Below are positions 22,085 through 33,142 of a stretch of 64,000 bases of DNA, piece after piece (within the stretch, counting starts at the first letter, position 1; every line of letters begins with the position of its first letter). The stretch lies in the NCBI RefSeq assembly GCF_020283565.1, contig NC_060060.1, forward strand, positions 62,357,257 through 62,421,256, read 5' to 3'. The DNA comes from Trifolium pratense. Lineage: Eukaryota; Streptophyta; Magnoliopsida; Fabales; Fabaceae. The notes under the pieces are model-generated. The model did no database searches, was not told the DNA's origin, and saw only the letters and a list, made by a program, of their open reading frames with translations. Made by a program: the position numbers and the translations under genes.

Positions 22085-24207
22085 TGTAACGACCCAATTT
22101 TCAAATTATTAATTTTAATGTGTTAAAATATTTTATTTAACGTGGCATTTTAATTAAGTTAATAACTAGAGTTATTTATCGAGTACTTTAGTTATTAAGC
22201 GAATAGTGAGAGTTATCGTATTATTGGGCCAAGCCAATTGGGCTTGAGGCCCAATGGGCCTTGTGAGTGTGTGTGGCGCCCTTATGGCCATGAGGGGGGA
22301 GAAGAGAACATTTCATTTTTCTCATAAGTCTTGTGTTCTTGAGAGAAGAGAGGAGAGTTTGTGGAGCTTGGAGAAGGGATTCGAGGAGCAATCTTCGTGA
22401 GTTCGTCGATCCAAGGTAAGAGAGTAGATTTCATATTCGTGGGTGACCCGAGGAAGGGGAGAATGTCGATTTCTCCTCACCCGAACTTCCTCCACCCCAT
22501 TTTCGTTTTAGTTGTGAATGGATTTTCTTTATGGAAATCGATTCTAAGGTTCATAACATGTTTAACATGCTCTTATCATGATGTATGAACGAATTTATTG
22601 GATAAAAACGATGTTTATGAAAGATTAAACTCAAGAACTTTGTGTTCTTGAGTGTTTTGAGTAAATGTGATAAATCCTTACTTTTTCGTAGTAAAAATGG
22701 TAGATCGGTGAAATGAACCGTCCTTTTGTGTTTAGATATGCTTGTTATGCTTGAATATGAACTTATTTGGGGTTTATAACATGAAAAATGGGATTTTTTG
22801 GCGTTTTTGTGTAGAAAACGCATGTTTTTCCGCCTCAGGCACCATAATTTCCGCCTGAAACGGCAGATCAGTGAGCAGCCAACCTTTCAGATGTTTCTGC
22901 GCCTCAAACGTAAACTTTTGCGCCTCAGGCATAAACTTCCGCCTCAAACGTAAATATTTCCGCCCCAGGCGGAAATGCTGCAGATTTCACCAATTTTTCA
23001 TCTGCTATCTTCCTTTGCATGTATTTTCAATCAGTGTCTTATTCTTACATGATTGTTGATGCTTGTTGATGCTTATAACGATTGTTAATCATGTATGAAG
23101 TATAAATGAAGTATATTAAGGTGTTAATCAACTTAATAAAGAAGGATATTAGAATTATGTTATTCTAATAAAGACGGATATTAAGGTATTGATTATCTTA
23201 ATAAAGACGGACGTTGGATAGTGTTCCACGTTATTGTTGACGGGCTATATGCCAAAATTGTTGATGAATATATTCATGAGTTTGAGTGCATGCATCATGA
23301 ATATGTAGGGATATTGGCTTGTCCAATAAAGAAGGATATCGAACTATATTTGTTTGATAAAGACGGATATCGGAGGTGAAATACTCTGATAAAGACGATG
23401 GTACCACATGCATTAGAGGTGTCTAGAGGACATAACATGAATGTGAAGCATTAGATTGCATTAGGGATTATGTGTGCATTTTATAATAAATGATGTTTGA
23501 CACATACTTGGTAAATGTTGATTGTTAATCCGTATGTGAGGAGCAGAGTCCGTCATGACTATAAAATGAACAACGCAGGGTCCGTCATGACCATAATCTG
23601 AACAATGTATTTGTTGATGTTTTGGTATTGTCCTAGACGACGTGAAACTATATGTTTGGTGTATTTTGTGGATGATTGATTATGTGATAATTGTTGACGT
23701 ATAAGTGATGTTTGAATTATAATTTGTCTAGTAGATTATAATGGAATGATAGATGTTGGTGAATATGTATAGATGTATGATTATGCATGAGTATGAAGAA
23801 GTGTTTAAGTACCGTTTTACTTACACTTATATTTTGAGTATGTTATCTAACTCTCTTTTATGTGTTATGTGCTGGACCGTTGGGGGTCCAGATTTTACAG
23901 GATTTTGTGGTATTCGATGTCGAGTCGTCGGTGAAGCTCCGCTCTGATTGTGACACGGGAAAAAGGGGTTTTATATGTATATAGAGTCTCCTTATCTAGG
24001 TTGTTTTGTATAGCTAATAAATACATTAGTTGATTTAACATTTGTATAAACAAGTATTTTTACTAATTAACTACATTAGTATTATTTTGGTAGAGGAGTG
24101 TAATACTCGAACCGATATTCAATAAATTAAATGTGATTTTCCGTTGCGTATTTTGAAAAAGATTTTTCTAAGGTAGAAATATATAAATAATGGGTTTGGG
24201 TGTTACA
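22085..24207 (+). repeat. Right LTR of the Gypsy-type element
   Basis: This LTR has the same length as the left one (2123 bp) and is nearly identical. It is followed by the TSD TTAAT and then by MADS unit 3 sequence continuing exactly where it stopped at 15573. Confidence 0.88.
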
Positions 24208-24479
24208 TTAATTTTAGTGGACTAGTCCATATATATTAAAAAAAAACTCTGATTTTAAATGGGTGTCCACAAATGGGCGTGAGATTGATCATTGGGTTGG
24301 ATACCAAATTTTCAAAATAAAATAAAACTTTACTTTTTTTACCCATCAAATTAAATCCCTTTTTTTTTTTACTATTGCAAAAATAAAAGTAAATCTTTTA
24401 GTACTTACACAATCAAAGATCTCGTATTTATTGTAAACAAAAAAAAGATTTCGTATTTATGCAATTAGAAGATCGTAAC

Positions 24480-25227
24480 CCACATTATAAATTAATCCAA
24501 TTGATACTTTCATTACAACAACATCGCATTACCTATAGCTAGTGTGAGCTTATAAAAAAAAACCTATAGCTATTGTGAGAGGTCAACAACACTGTGATTG
24601 GTAAGAAAATCCCCATTATATACAACCTTCATATTATTTATACATTTACATAGTTAAATGCTTTTTCTTTGTTATTGCATTTGATTCTTTTATGTTCTTG
24701 TGTTTGATGTTGTTTGAAACCTTTACATTCATACTTTTGTCTCTGTTTATTGTAGCTGTTAATAATGTTAAAGTGATTTTGTGAAAATAAGCTCTTGTGG
24801 GCCTATAATAATGTTAAGGCTTAAATATGACATTCTTTCCTGCATGTACGCGCTTTTTTGATTTTAGTTTCTGTATTGTTTTTTTTTAAAACGTCCATGA
24901 ATGTGCAAATCTTGTTGATTTCCATCCCTACTGGTTGCGTTTGTAGCTAATTAGCTACCAATTAGCTATAAACGCAGTCGTCTTTTAACTGGAGGGATGA
25001 AAATCAACAAGATTTGCACATTCAGTGATATTTTTTTATATAAAAAAAAACAATACAGGGATTAAAACAAAAAAAGCGCATACACACATGAATGAATGTG
25101 ATATTTAAGCCATTAAAAAATTAATTCAGGACAAAATAGAAAGAATTAAAGACTAAAATAGTTTGTATTTATATTTTTTCCTCCAAGATATTTTTTTTAC
25201 TAACAATTGTTATATTTATATTTGTAG
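24480..25227 (+). promoter_or_regulatory. MADS copy 3 leader and probable 5'-UTR intron
   Basis: The leader exon ends at 24600 and the donor is GTAAGA, a stronger match than the GTAAAA of units 1 and 2. The acceptor TTTGTAG ends at 25227. The foldback is at 24818-25111. It now lies immediately downstream of the Gypsy-type right LTR. Confidence 0.45.
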
Positions 25228-25229
25228 AA

Positions 25230-25954
25230 ATGGGTCGTGGAAAAGTAACTCTGAAATACATTCAAAATAAGAACGATCGGAAAATATCATTCGGTCAAAG
25301 AATGGAGGGATTAACAAAAAAGTTTCTAAATTTTCTAGCAATTTTGGGGTTGAATCTTGCTTAATTGTTCATGATGGTGATGCTACTAGACCAATGACAT
25401 GGCCACAAGACTCTACAACTGTACAAACCATGCTTAAAAAATATGAGCATCAAAAGTTTGTGACGGCTGCAAAGATATTTGATGTGAGAGACTATTTTGC
25501 AAATAAGAAGAATAAAGCTCAAGACGAGATTACTAGAGTGCGCAAACAGATTGCAATGTATAAGTATCCACCTTGGAGTCCATTTTTTAAAGTCATGGGG
25601 GAGGAGCAAATCAAAGTCTTTATTGGTATTGTAGATGCTAAGATTAAAGCTTGTAATCAAAGAATTAACATGCTAAAGAATATGCAACAAAGTGAAAATA
25701 TCTCTCCTCGCATCATGGACGATCAAGAGAAAATTGATGTCGTGCACAACGTTCCTCAAATGCCGCAAAATTTCTTTGCTCCTGTGAAGGCGATTAATGA
25801 GATGGTGGATTTAACAAATCATGTTAGGTTGCCTCCTGTTTTGGCAACAAACAAACATGAGGAATGGATTAATCAGCTTTTCAGGTTAGATGATTGGATT
25901 AAGGAACTACATAAAAATTATATTAGTGGGATGGTGGACTTCACTAATGATGTT
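25230..25954 (+). pseudogene. MADS copy 3, 5' part (frameshifted)
   Basis: The start codon and MGRGKVTLKY are present. One base is missing in the run at 25316-25322 (ACAAAGAAAGT in other copies, ACAAAAAAGT here), so the frame breaks at about codon 30 within the MADS domain. The original frame reopens and continues to the Copia insertion at 25955. There the coding sequence is cut at about codon 241, and the reading continues into the LTR to a stop. The 5-bp duplication ATGTT ends this part (25950-25954). With the frameshift and the insertion it cannot make the normal protein. Confidence 0.9.
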
Positions 25955-27058
25955 TGTTGGAACAAAATTGATTTAAAAATGTTTGCCCCTAAATCTATTA
26001 AGGTTTTGATGATAACAAAGTATTAATAAACAATTGGAAGGACTAAAAATTTAATTTAAGTGTGCAGGACTTAGATTCAATTAAGCTCTGATTAATGATC
26101 AGAAGATAAGGACTTCAGAAGTTTGTTAGTGTTCAGAAGATTGTGAGACTCAGAAGTTGTAATCCTCAGACGATGAAGTCTTCAGAACTTCTTAAGGTCT
26201 TAACTTCATAAAGCTCTGATGATCTTCTTGAAGTTTGTAAAGATTCTCTTTTGCAAGTCAACTCTTCTACCAATGAAGAAAAGGACCTTTCAAGCCTGAT
26301 CAGAACAGCTAATCTCCTTTTGTCTGTCCTCTTTTGAGAACGTGGGTCATCAGTAGTGTTAGCTGAATAAGGAAAGTCTTCTCTGCAGTAGTCAAAGTAC
26401 CTGAAACTCTTTCTCAGTTTTAGATACAACCAAACTGCATCAAGACAGGCTGCTTGAAGACAAAAGATTATCTACTTCAACGGTCTTCTTTGCAACGACT
26501 CTTTTCTTGTCATATATATACTAGAAGGATCAGTTGTATTAATAAACAACATTATTAAGGAATTGACAAGCGCTGAACAAACTCTGAATTCTGTATACAA
26601 GCTCTGAACCTCTGATCTAGTGTTTTTGCACTTGTAGATTCAAATACTTTGTACTCATTGTATTTGTGCCTTTAGGTTCTCCTAAGAGCAGTTGTATACT
26701 TTCATTTACTTTATTATATCTTGTACTTGAGATAACTTAAGCTTGTGTGCTTAAGTGTGAAGTCTTAAGCTTGTGTGCTTGAGCAGTGTTGAGAAGTCTC
26801 TTGCTTGTGTGCTTGAGCAGTTGTAATCTTGTGTGATTATAGTGAAATCCCTTGGAAGTGCAAGGGGACTGGACTACTCTCGTTTTGTGAGAGGAACCAG
26901 TATAAATTGCTTGTGTGATCTCTCTCTCTCTCTCTTAACTTGTTTTATTGTGTTATTTATCCGCTGTTGTGTAGTTAAGTTAAGAACTTGAAAAAGTTTT
27001 AAACTTGACTAAAACACAATTCAACCCCCCCCCCCCTTCTTGTGTTTTCACACCTTCA
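25955..27058 (+). repeat. Left LTR of the Copia element
   Basis: The 1104-bp LTR has a TATA-like box at 26511-26521 (CATATATATAC). Reiterated CTTGTGTGCTTGAGCAG motifs lie at about 26740-26830, with a CT microsatellite near 26920 and a run of 12 C at 27025-27036 shortly before the CA end. Confidence 0.9.
26511..26521 (+). promoter_or_regulatory. Putative TATA box in left LTR
   Basis: CATATATATAC lies mid-LTR, a plausible position for the U3/R promoter. The right LTR has the same site at 37485-37495. Confidence 0.5.
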
Positions 27059-27060
27059 AT

Positions 27061-27078
27061 TGGTATCTAGAGCTCTGG
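27061..27078 (+). other. Primer-binding site of the Copia element
   Basis: TGGTATCTAGAGCTCTGG begins two bases after the left LTR. It resembles the initiator tRNA-Met complement TGGTATCAGAGC with small changes. Confidence 0.65.
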
Positions 27079-27128
27079 TCTGTTACTTTCACTTAACAGT
27101 GAGACAGTAAAGATCTTGTGAGAACACT

Positions 27129-29531
27129 ATGTCTGGAGGAGACGATAGTAGCACTAGAACAACCGGTGAAGCCGGTGAGGCCAGTGGAGCTGGTGGTGGT
27201 CCTAGAAATGCTTTTGGTTTTGACTACTTGAGTAATGAATCACATGAACATAGTGGCAACAGAAAAGCCCCTATATTCAATGGTGATGCATCATTATTTG
27301 AGTGGTGGAAGGAAAGATTGTATAGTAATATTACTGCTATTGATCATGAGTTGTGGGATTTGGTTGAGCTGGGAGTAACTTTTGAAAACTTAAATGAACA
27401 TGGAAGATTGTCCATTGAGCATAGAAAGTTACTCACACCAGCTAACTTAAAAATCTACACTAAGCATCATAGAGTAAAGGACATTGTTGTTGGTGCTATT
27501 AGACATGAAGATTATGTCAGAATAGAAAACAAGTCTACTGCTAAATCTATCTTTGATTCGATGTGTGCTACCTATGATGGTAATGAAAAAGTTCAAGAGG
27601 CTAAGGCTAGTCTCTTGATAAGGCAATATGAACTATTCACTATGCAACAAGATGAAAGCATTGAGACTATGTTTACAAGGTTTCAAATCCTTGTATCTGG
27701 TCTTAAAGCTCTTAAGAGGAGTTATTCCACCTATGATCATGTTCAGAAGATTCTGAGAAGTCTTCCTATTGCTTGGAGACCTAAGGTCACTGCAATAGAA
27801 GAAGCTCAAAATCTCAAGACTCTGAGTCTTGAGGCTCTGATAAGCAATCTCAGAAGCCATGAGATGGGTCTGAACGCTGACTCAGAAGCTAAGAAGAAGT
27901 CCAAGTCTGTGGCTTTACAGTCAACTAGGACTCCTTCTAAAGCTCTTAAGACTCAGCTTCTTGACATTGAAGAGGAATCTTCTGCAGATGGTCAAGAGGA
28001 GGAAATGGGTGAAGATGAATTTGCTTTATTCACCAAGTTTCAGCAATGGAACAGATTTAACAAAAGAAACTTCAGAGGTAACAGCTCCAGAAACTTTGTC
28101 AGCAAAATGGATGATCAGAAGAACTGCTTCAACTGTAAGAAGCCAGGACACTTTATTGCTGACTGTCCAGAAATGTCTGCTAAAGACAAAAGCAAAAGAT
28201 ACAGCTCAAAGAAGCAACAATTTAAGAGCAAATTGAAAAAGAGTCTGATGGCTACTTTTGAAGAGCTATCATCTGAGGAAGAAGTTGAGGAAGAAGAAGA
28301 GGAAAATCTAGCCCTGATGGCTTCAACTGACTCAGATGCAGACTCAGAGGATGAATCAGAATCAGATTCAGAAGTAACAGATGAGGTATTTTCTGACTGT
28401 TCTAAATCTCAACTTATAACTGCACTTAACAAGGTCATTGAGAAACATCTCAGAGTGTTAAGTAAACAAAAAATTTTACAAGAAAAGCTTAACACTCTGA
28501 CTGAACAAGCAGAACATTTTCAAGGTCTATATCAAGAAACTCTGAATAGAGTGAATGACTTTGAAAAGGGTTGTGCTGTTTGTCACAAACCTATTGATGA
28601 GCAGGAAATAGCTCTTCAACAGTTTGTGCATCTCAACCTTGGGAAGAGCAAAGCTGCTAATAGAATTTATAATGTTTTGAGACATAGAGGAGAAGGACTT
28701 GGCTATGAATATGGTAGAACGTATTCAAAGCTGAAGACCTCTGCCAAAAAGGTTGGAAAATCTTGGGTTTATTATGTTGTTCCATCCAGTGAAGAGGGAA
28801 AGAATCCTGGTATTGTTGAAAACAACAATGATGATCTGAGTGATTTAGAAGCTGACAGCTCAGAGGAACCAAGTTCCTCAGGATCTGGAAAGGAAAGTTC
28901 AGAAGATAGAAGTTGTTCAGAACCTGAGAACATTAGTTCAGAAGTTCTGAAAACTTCAAAATCTGAGACTTCAAATTCTGGAACCAAAGGAACTTCAGTA
29001 CCTGAGGCTAGTCAATCTAAAAGCTCAGAAGTTTTTAAAAGAAAGAATTCAAACTCCAAATCTCAGATGCAGTACAGGACTCAGATTATTTATGATTCTA
29101 GAGTCAGTAGATATAATCAATCAGAACATGGGATTGGTAATAAATACAAACCCTGGAATCATAAACAATCCAAATCCTGGAATAATAACAGATCTCAAAC
29201 AAAGAAAAGATTTCAAAAAGGTTTTTATTCCAAACCAAGATCTTTCTCTAACACTAAACAACATAGTAAGCATTTGTGGACTAACAAGCGTGGACCAAGA
29301 AGATGGGTACCAAAAGCTGAAATAATGTACCATTCAGATTTACCAACTAGGAAAGGATATGTCCTACCTAGAGCATGGAAACAAGTCCTATGCAAAGGAA
29401 GAAGGGCTTATGTCCTAGACAAATGGCTGACAAGTTCTCAAGTTAACAATCAGAACTTGAAAAATGAAGAGGAAGAATACTGGGATGACTTTATCATTAA
29501 CTGTGATGAAGAGTTCTACCGCAATGATTAA
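27129..29531 (+). CDS. gag: Gag polyprotein of the Copia element
   Basis: This 800-residue ORF encodes the capsid and nucleocapsid region that packages element RNA into cytoplasmic particles. Residues about 45-250 have the plant Copia gag pattern ([15 protein letters not shown], then [20 protein letters not shown]). A CCHC zinc knuckle [14 protein letters not shown] has C333, C336, H341 and C346. Beyond it are acidic Glu/Ser-rich stretches (about 370-420 and 560-620), a predicted coiled-coil-like segment, and a basic Asn/Lys/Ser-rich tail. The long extension after the knuckle is common in Sireviruses. It starts shortly after the primer site. It ends in TAA at 29529-29531, and pol is in another frame, so a Gag-Pol fusion needs a frame change or is lost in this copy. 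Confidence 0.9.
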   Translation: MSGGDDSSTRTTGEAGEASGAGGGPRNAFGFDYLSNESHEHSGNRKAPIFNGDASLFEWWKERLYSNITAIDHELWDLVELGVTFENLNEHGRLSIEHRKLLTPANLKIYTKHHRVKDIVVGAIRHEDYVRIENKSTAKSIFDSMCATYDGNEKVQEAKASLLIRQYELFTMQQDESIETMFTRFQILVSGLKALKRSYSTYDHVQKILRSLPIAWRPKVTAIEEAQNLKTLSLEALISNLRSHEMGLNADSEAKKKSKSVALQSTRTPSKALKTQLLDIEEESSADGQEEEMGEDEFALFTKFQQWNRFNKRNFRGNSSRNFVSKMDDQKNCFNCKKPGHFIADCPEMSAKDKSKRYSSKKQQFKSKLKKSLMATFEELSSEEEVEEEEEENLALMASTDSDADSEDESESDSEVTDEVFSDCSKSQLITALNKVIEKHLRVLSKQKILQEKLNTLTEQAEHFQGLYQETLNRVNDFEKGCAVCHKPIDEQEIALQQFVHLNLGKSKAANRIYNVLRHRGEGLGYEYGRTYSKLKTSAKKVGKSWVYYVVPSSEEGKNPGIVENNNDDLSDLEADSSEEPSSSGSGKESSEDRSCSEPENISSEVLKTSKSETSNSGTKGTSVPEASQSKSSEVFKRKNSNSKSQMQYRTQIIYDSRVSRYNQSEHGIGNKYKPWNHKQSKSWNNNRSQTKKRFQKGFYSKPRSFSNTKQHSKHLWTNKRGPRRWVPKAEIMYHSDLPTRKGYVLPRAWKQVLCKGRRAYVLDKWLTSSQVNNQNLKNEEEEYWDDFIINCDEEFYRND

Positions 29532-29533
29532 AG

Positions 29534-32500
29534 TTGTTTCTCATACAGCCTGCCACTCAAAGAAGTATCATGAATCACTCATGGTATCTGGATAGTGGAT
29601 GTTCAAGGCATATGACTGGTGACAAACAACTATTTTCTAAGCTGACTATGAAAGAAGGAGGATCTGTTGGCTTTGGAGGTAATCAAAAAGGAAAGATAAT
29701 AGGTACAGGTACAGTAGGTAATTCTTCCCTATCTATTAATGATGTTTGGTTAGTAGATGGACTCAAACATAACTTATTGAGCATAAGTCAATTTTGCGAC
29801 AATGGTTATGTAGTTGTCTTTAATAAGGAATCATGTACTGTGTCTAAACAATCTGATAACTCCATTATATTCAAAGGTCTGAGAAAGAACAATGTTTATA
29901 AAATTAATCTTTCTGATTTGAATGAACAAAAAGTGGTGTGTCTTTTGACCTTGAGTGAAGAAAAATGGATCTGGCATAAGAGGTTAGGCCATGCTAACTG
30001 GAGGTTAATCTCTAAGCTTAGCAAGCTTGACCTTGTCAGAGGTTTACCTAAAATCAAATATCACTCAAACACACTTTGTGGTTCATGTCAAAAAGGAAAA
30101 ATTACAAAATCTTCTTTTAAACCTAAGAACATTGTCTCTACCTCAAGACCATTGGAACTTCTTCACATTGATCTTTTTGGGCCAGTTCACACTGCCTCTA
30201 TCAATGGAAAGAAGTATGGATTAGTGATTGTTGATGACTACAGTAGATGGACTTGGGTAAAATTCCTAAGAACAAAAGATGAAGCTTATGATGAGTTTAG
30301 CATCTTCTGCAAACAGATTCAAAATGAAAAAGGCTACACTATTTTAAAAGTTAGAAGTGATCATGGTGGAGAATTTGAAAATGAACCTTTTGAAAACTTT
30401 TGTGAAAAATATGGCATCTTGCATGAATTCTCTTCTCCTAGAACTCCTCAACAAAATGGGGTTGTAGAAAGGAAGAATAGAACTCTGCAAGAAATGGCCA
30501 GAACCATGATGCATGAAACAAATGTAGCAAAGTTTTTATGGGCAGAAGCTGTAAACACAGCATGTTATGTTCAAAATAGAATCTATATCAGATCTAAGTT
30601 GAACAAAACTGCTTATGAATTGTTCAAAGGAAGAAAACCTGATATTTCTTATTTTCATCAGTTTGGATGTACCTGTTACATTTTAAATAACAAAGTCCAT
30701 CTAAAGAAATTTGATGCTAGAGGTTATAAGGGTATCTTTATAGGATATTCTGAACGCTCAAAAGCATACAGACTGTATATTTCTAAAACACACACTGTGG
30801 AAGAAACTATGCATGTCAAATTTGATGACAAAGAGCCTGACCAAGTGTCAGAGCTTGTGGAAGGTTTGTCTAGATTTCAGGTATCAGAGGATCAGTATTC
30901 AGATATTCCAGACTACTCAGAACATCCATTCTCTGAAGAACCTCTGAATATGACAGTTCCTACAGACTCTGAACAACAAAGAACTGAAGCAACTGCTGAA
31001 CCTGCTGTTGATGAGTCTGAAGATGATGAGCCCCCAAGAAATACTTTCAAATACAAATCATCACATCCAGAGGAACTGATCTTAGGCAACAAGGATAGTC
31101 CAAGGAAGACAAGATCTCAACTAAGAAATGAGGAATCTTTAGTTGGTCTTATCTCAATGATGGAACCTTCAAAGATTGATGAAGCTCTGAAAGATGATGC
31201 TTGGATTGTAGCAATGCATGAAGAGCTGAATCAATTTCAAAGGAATGATGTATGGACTCTAGTGCCTAAACCTTCACACAAGAACATTATTGGAACAAAA
31301 TGGGTATTCAGAAACAAGCTGAATGAACAAGGTGAAGTGGTAAGAAATAAGGCTAGATTGGTCGCACAAGGTTATAGTCAGCAAGAGGGGATTGACTATA
31401 CTGAAACCTTTGCACCAGTTGCTAGACTTGAAGCAATCAGGTTACTTCTATCTTATGCTGTTAATTATGGAATAACTTTGTATCAGATGGATGTTAAGAG
31501 TGCCTTCTTAAATGGTTTTATTTCTGAAGAAGTGTATGTTAAGCAACCTCCTGGTTTTGAAGATATCTCAAATCCAGAACATGTCTTCAAATTGAAGAAA
31601 TCACTGTATGGTCTGAAACAAGCTCCAAGAGCTTGGTATGATAGACTCAGTAATTTCCTTCTTGAAAAGGGTTTTGAAAAAGGGAAGGTTGACTGCACAC
31701 TCTTTAGAAAAACAACCAAAGAAGACATTTTAATCATTCAAATTTATGTTGATGATATTATTTTTGGTTCAACTAATGCTTCCTTGTGCAAGAATTTTTC
31801 TAAGATAATGCAGGATGAATTTGAAATGAGCATGATGGGAGAATTGAAGTTCTTTCTTGGAATTCAAATCAATCAGAAGAAGGAAGGAACTTATGTTCAT
31901 CAATCAAAATATACCAAGGAACTTCTGAAGAAATTCAACCTAGATGATTGCAAGATAATGAACACTCCTATGCATCCAACTACCAACATGAGCAAGTCAG
32001 AAGAAGAAGGAAAAGTAGATCAAAAGGTCTACAGAGGTATGATTGGTTCCTTACTCTATCTGACAGCCTCTAGACCAGATATTTTATTCAGTGTTTGCTT
32101 ATGTGCAAGATTCCAGTCAGATCCTAGAGAATCTCATCTTACTGCTGTAAAGAGAATCTTTAGGTATCTGAAAGGAACAACTAATCTTGGACTTCTCTAT
32201 AAGAAATCCAATGATTATGTGCTAAATGGATTCTGTGATGCTGACTATGCTGGAGATAAAATTGAAAGAAAATCCACAAGTGGCAATTGTCAATTTGTTG
32301 GTGAAAACCTTATCTCCTGGGCTAGTAAAAGACAAACTACTATAGCTTTGTCTACAGCAGAAGCAGAATACATTTCAGCAGCTAAGTGTTGCACACAACT
32401 ACTCTGGCTAAAATATCAGTTAGAAGATTATCAGGTAAGCAGTCACAATATTCCTTTATATTGTGATAACACTGCAGCCATTCATTTATCTAAAAATCCT

Positions 32501-32692
32501 ATCCTACACTCTAGAGCCAAACATATTGAAATCAAACACCATTTTATCAGAGATTATGTTCAGAGAGGCATTATAGATATTAAGTTTGTTGATACTGAAA
32601 ATCAATGGGCTGATATATTTACTAAAGCTTTATCTGTTGAGAGATTTGATTTTATAAAGAAACATCTGAACATGTTTTCAATCTCTGAATGA
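29534..32692 (+). CDS. pol: Pol polyprotein (protease, integrase, RT, RNase H) of the Copia element
   Basis: The open frame is about 1052 codons with no ATG at its beginning; 29534 is TTG, and the frame opens just after a TGA at 29525. Order of domains: aspartic protease ([11 protein letters not shown] at residue 20), GAG-pre-integrase ([10 protein letters not shown]...CGSCQKGK), and an integrase core with DLFGP, SDHGGEF and [11 protein letters not shown] supplying the D,D,E residues. Reverse transcriptase follows, with [10 protein letters not shown] and the catalytic YVDD at about 738-741. RNase H has FCDADYAGD (D at about 902) and STAEAEY, and the protein ends shortly after ADIFTKAL. This protease-integrase-RT-RNase H order is diagnostic of Copia. 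No internal stop is present. It is offset by -1 from gag. Confidence 0.93.
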   Translation: MFLIQPATQRSIMNHSWYLDSGCSRHMTGDKQLFSKLTMKEGGSVGFGGNQKGKIIGTGTVGNSSLSINDVWLVDGLKHNLLSISQFCDNGYVVVFNKESCTVSKQSDNSIIFKGLRKNNVYKINLSDLNEQKVVCLLTLSEEKWIWHKRLGHANWRLISKLSKLDLVRGLPKIKYHSNTLCGSCQKGKITKSSFKPKNIVSTSRPLELLHIDLFGPVHTASINGKKYGLVIVDDYSRWTWVKFLRTKDEAYDEFSIFCKQIQNEKGYTILKVRSDHGGEFENEPFENFCEKYGILHEFSSPRTPQQNGVVERKNRTLQEMARTMMHETNVAKFLWAEAVNTACYVQNRIYIRSKLNKTAYELFKGRKPDISYFHQFGCTCYILNNKVHLKKFDARGYKGIFIGYSERSKAYRLYISKTHTVEETMHVKFDDKEPDQVSELVEGLSRFQVSEDQYSDIPDYSEHPFSEEPLNMTVPTDSEQQRTEATAEPAVDESEDDEPPRNTFKYKSSHPEELILGNKDSPRKTRSQLRNEESLVGLISMMEPSKIDEALKDDAWIVAMHEELNQFQRNDVWTLVPKPSHKNIIGTKWVFRNKLNEQGEVVRNKARLVAQGYSQQEGIDYTETFAPVARLEAIRLLLSYAVNYGITLYQMDVKSAFLNGFISEEVYVKQPPGFEDISNPEHVFKLKKSLYGLKQAPRAWYDRLSNFLLEKGFEKGKVDCTLFRKTTKEDILIIQIYVDDIIFGSTNASLCKNFSKIMQDEFEMSMMGELKFFLGIQINQKKEGTYVHQSKYTKELLKKFNLDDCKIMNTPMHPTTNMSKSEEEGKVDQKVYRGMIGSLLYLTASRPDILFSVCLCARFQSDPRESHLTAVKRIFRYLKGTTNLGLLYKKSNDYVLNGFCDADYAGDKIERKSTSGNCQFVGENLISWASKRQTTIALSTAEAEYISAAKCCTQLLWLKYQLEDYQVSSHNIPLYCDNTAAIHLSKNPILHSRAKHIEIKHHFIRDYVQRGIIDIKFVDTENQWADIFTKALSVERFDFIKKHLNMFSISE

Positions 32693-33142
32693 AAACTTTT
32701 TTTTGGCAATTAAAGTGTAAGAGGTTATGTATATCAGAACTTATGTTTCAGAACATCTGAAACACAAGCTCTGAAGTACTTAACTCTGATAGAGAATTTT
32801 AAAAAATCTCAGAGGCTCTGAAATATTTAAGTGGGAAACGTTTAGCATTCGCTGCTGAACAGTTGTCCATTAAAATAGCAGTTACCGAGTAAATTTCTGC
32901 ACGTGGTCTACGTGTGTCAGGTAGTGGGTGGTTAATGATGATTTTTAGTATTCATATATTTGTCATTAAGCGTAACTTCCCAAATTTGCCATTTTTGTGT
33001 TTACTGTACACATTTAAATAAAACTTACACAATACACTTGCACACTTCTCACTCTCACAACCTACACTTTCTTTTCTCTCTAAACCTTCAACCAAAATTT
33101 TCTTTCTCTCTCATTAGTTCCTACCCTTACCTAAACTCCATC
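32693..33142 (+). promoter_or_regulatory. Spacer with promoter-like leader upstream of the third ORF
   Basis: Between pol and the MAGSSSSS start lies ACATTTAAATAAAACTTACA (TATA-like, about 33009-33028). A CT- and AC-rich leader without G-rich sequence follows, with typical plant 5'-UTR texture. The upstream Met at 32960 gives an N-terminus with no protein-like character, so this stretch is more likely untranslated. Confidence 0.35.

Larger units (their letters stand above)
15574..24207 (+). mobile_element. Gypsy-type LTR retrotransposon, non-autonomous, TSD TTAAT
   Basis: Two 2123-bp LTRs (15574-17696 and 22085-24207) start TGTAACGACCC and end GTGTTACA. TTAAT is duplicated at 15569-15573 and 24208-24212, and the empty site is visible in other units. 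A primer-binding site TGGTATCAGAGCC follows the left LTR, and a purine tract AAGTGGGGGAGAG precedes the right one. The 4.4-kb interior has no long ORF. The 3' interior ends TTTTCGAGGGCGAAAATC, reminiscent of the pol tail of chromovirus elements (Tekay/Del group). A frame at about 20555-20660 resembles the segment before the integrase zinc finger (SFKVDENGIEKYHNRI), followed by stops. It inserted upstream of MADS copy 3, between leader modules A and B. Confidence 0.85.

Noticed and set aside
32960..33142. First 61 codons of the env-like ORF as a signal peptide
   Set aside because: The stretch (CHFCVYCTHLNKTYTIHLHT and onward) looks like translated AC/CT-rich leader; the MAGSSSSS start fits better.
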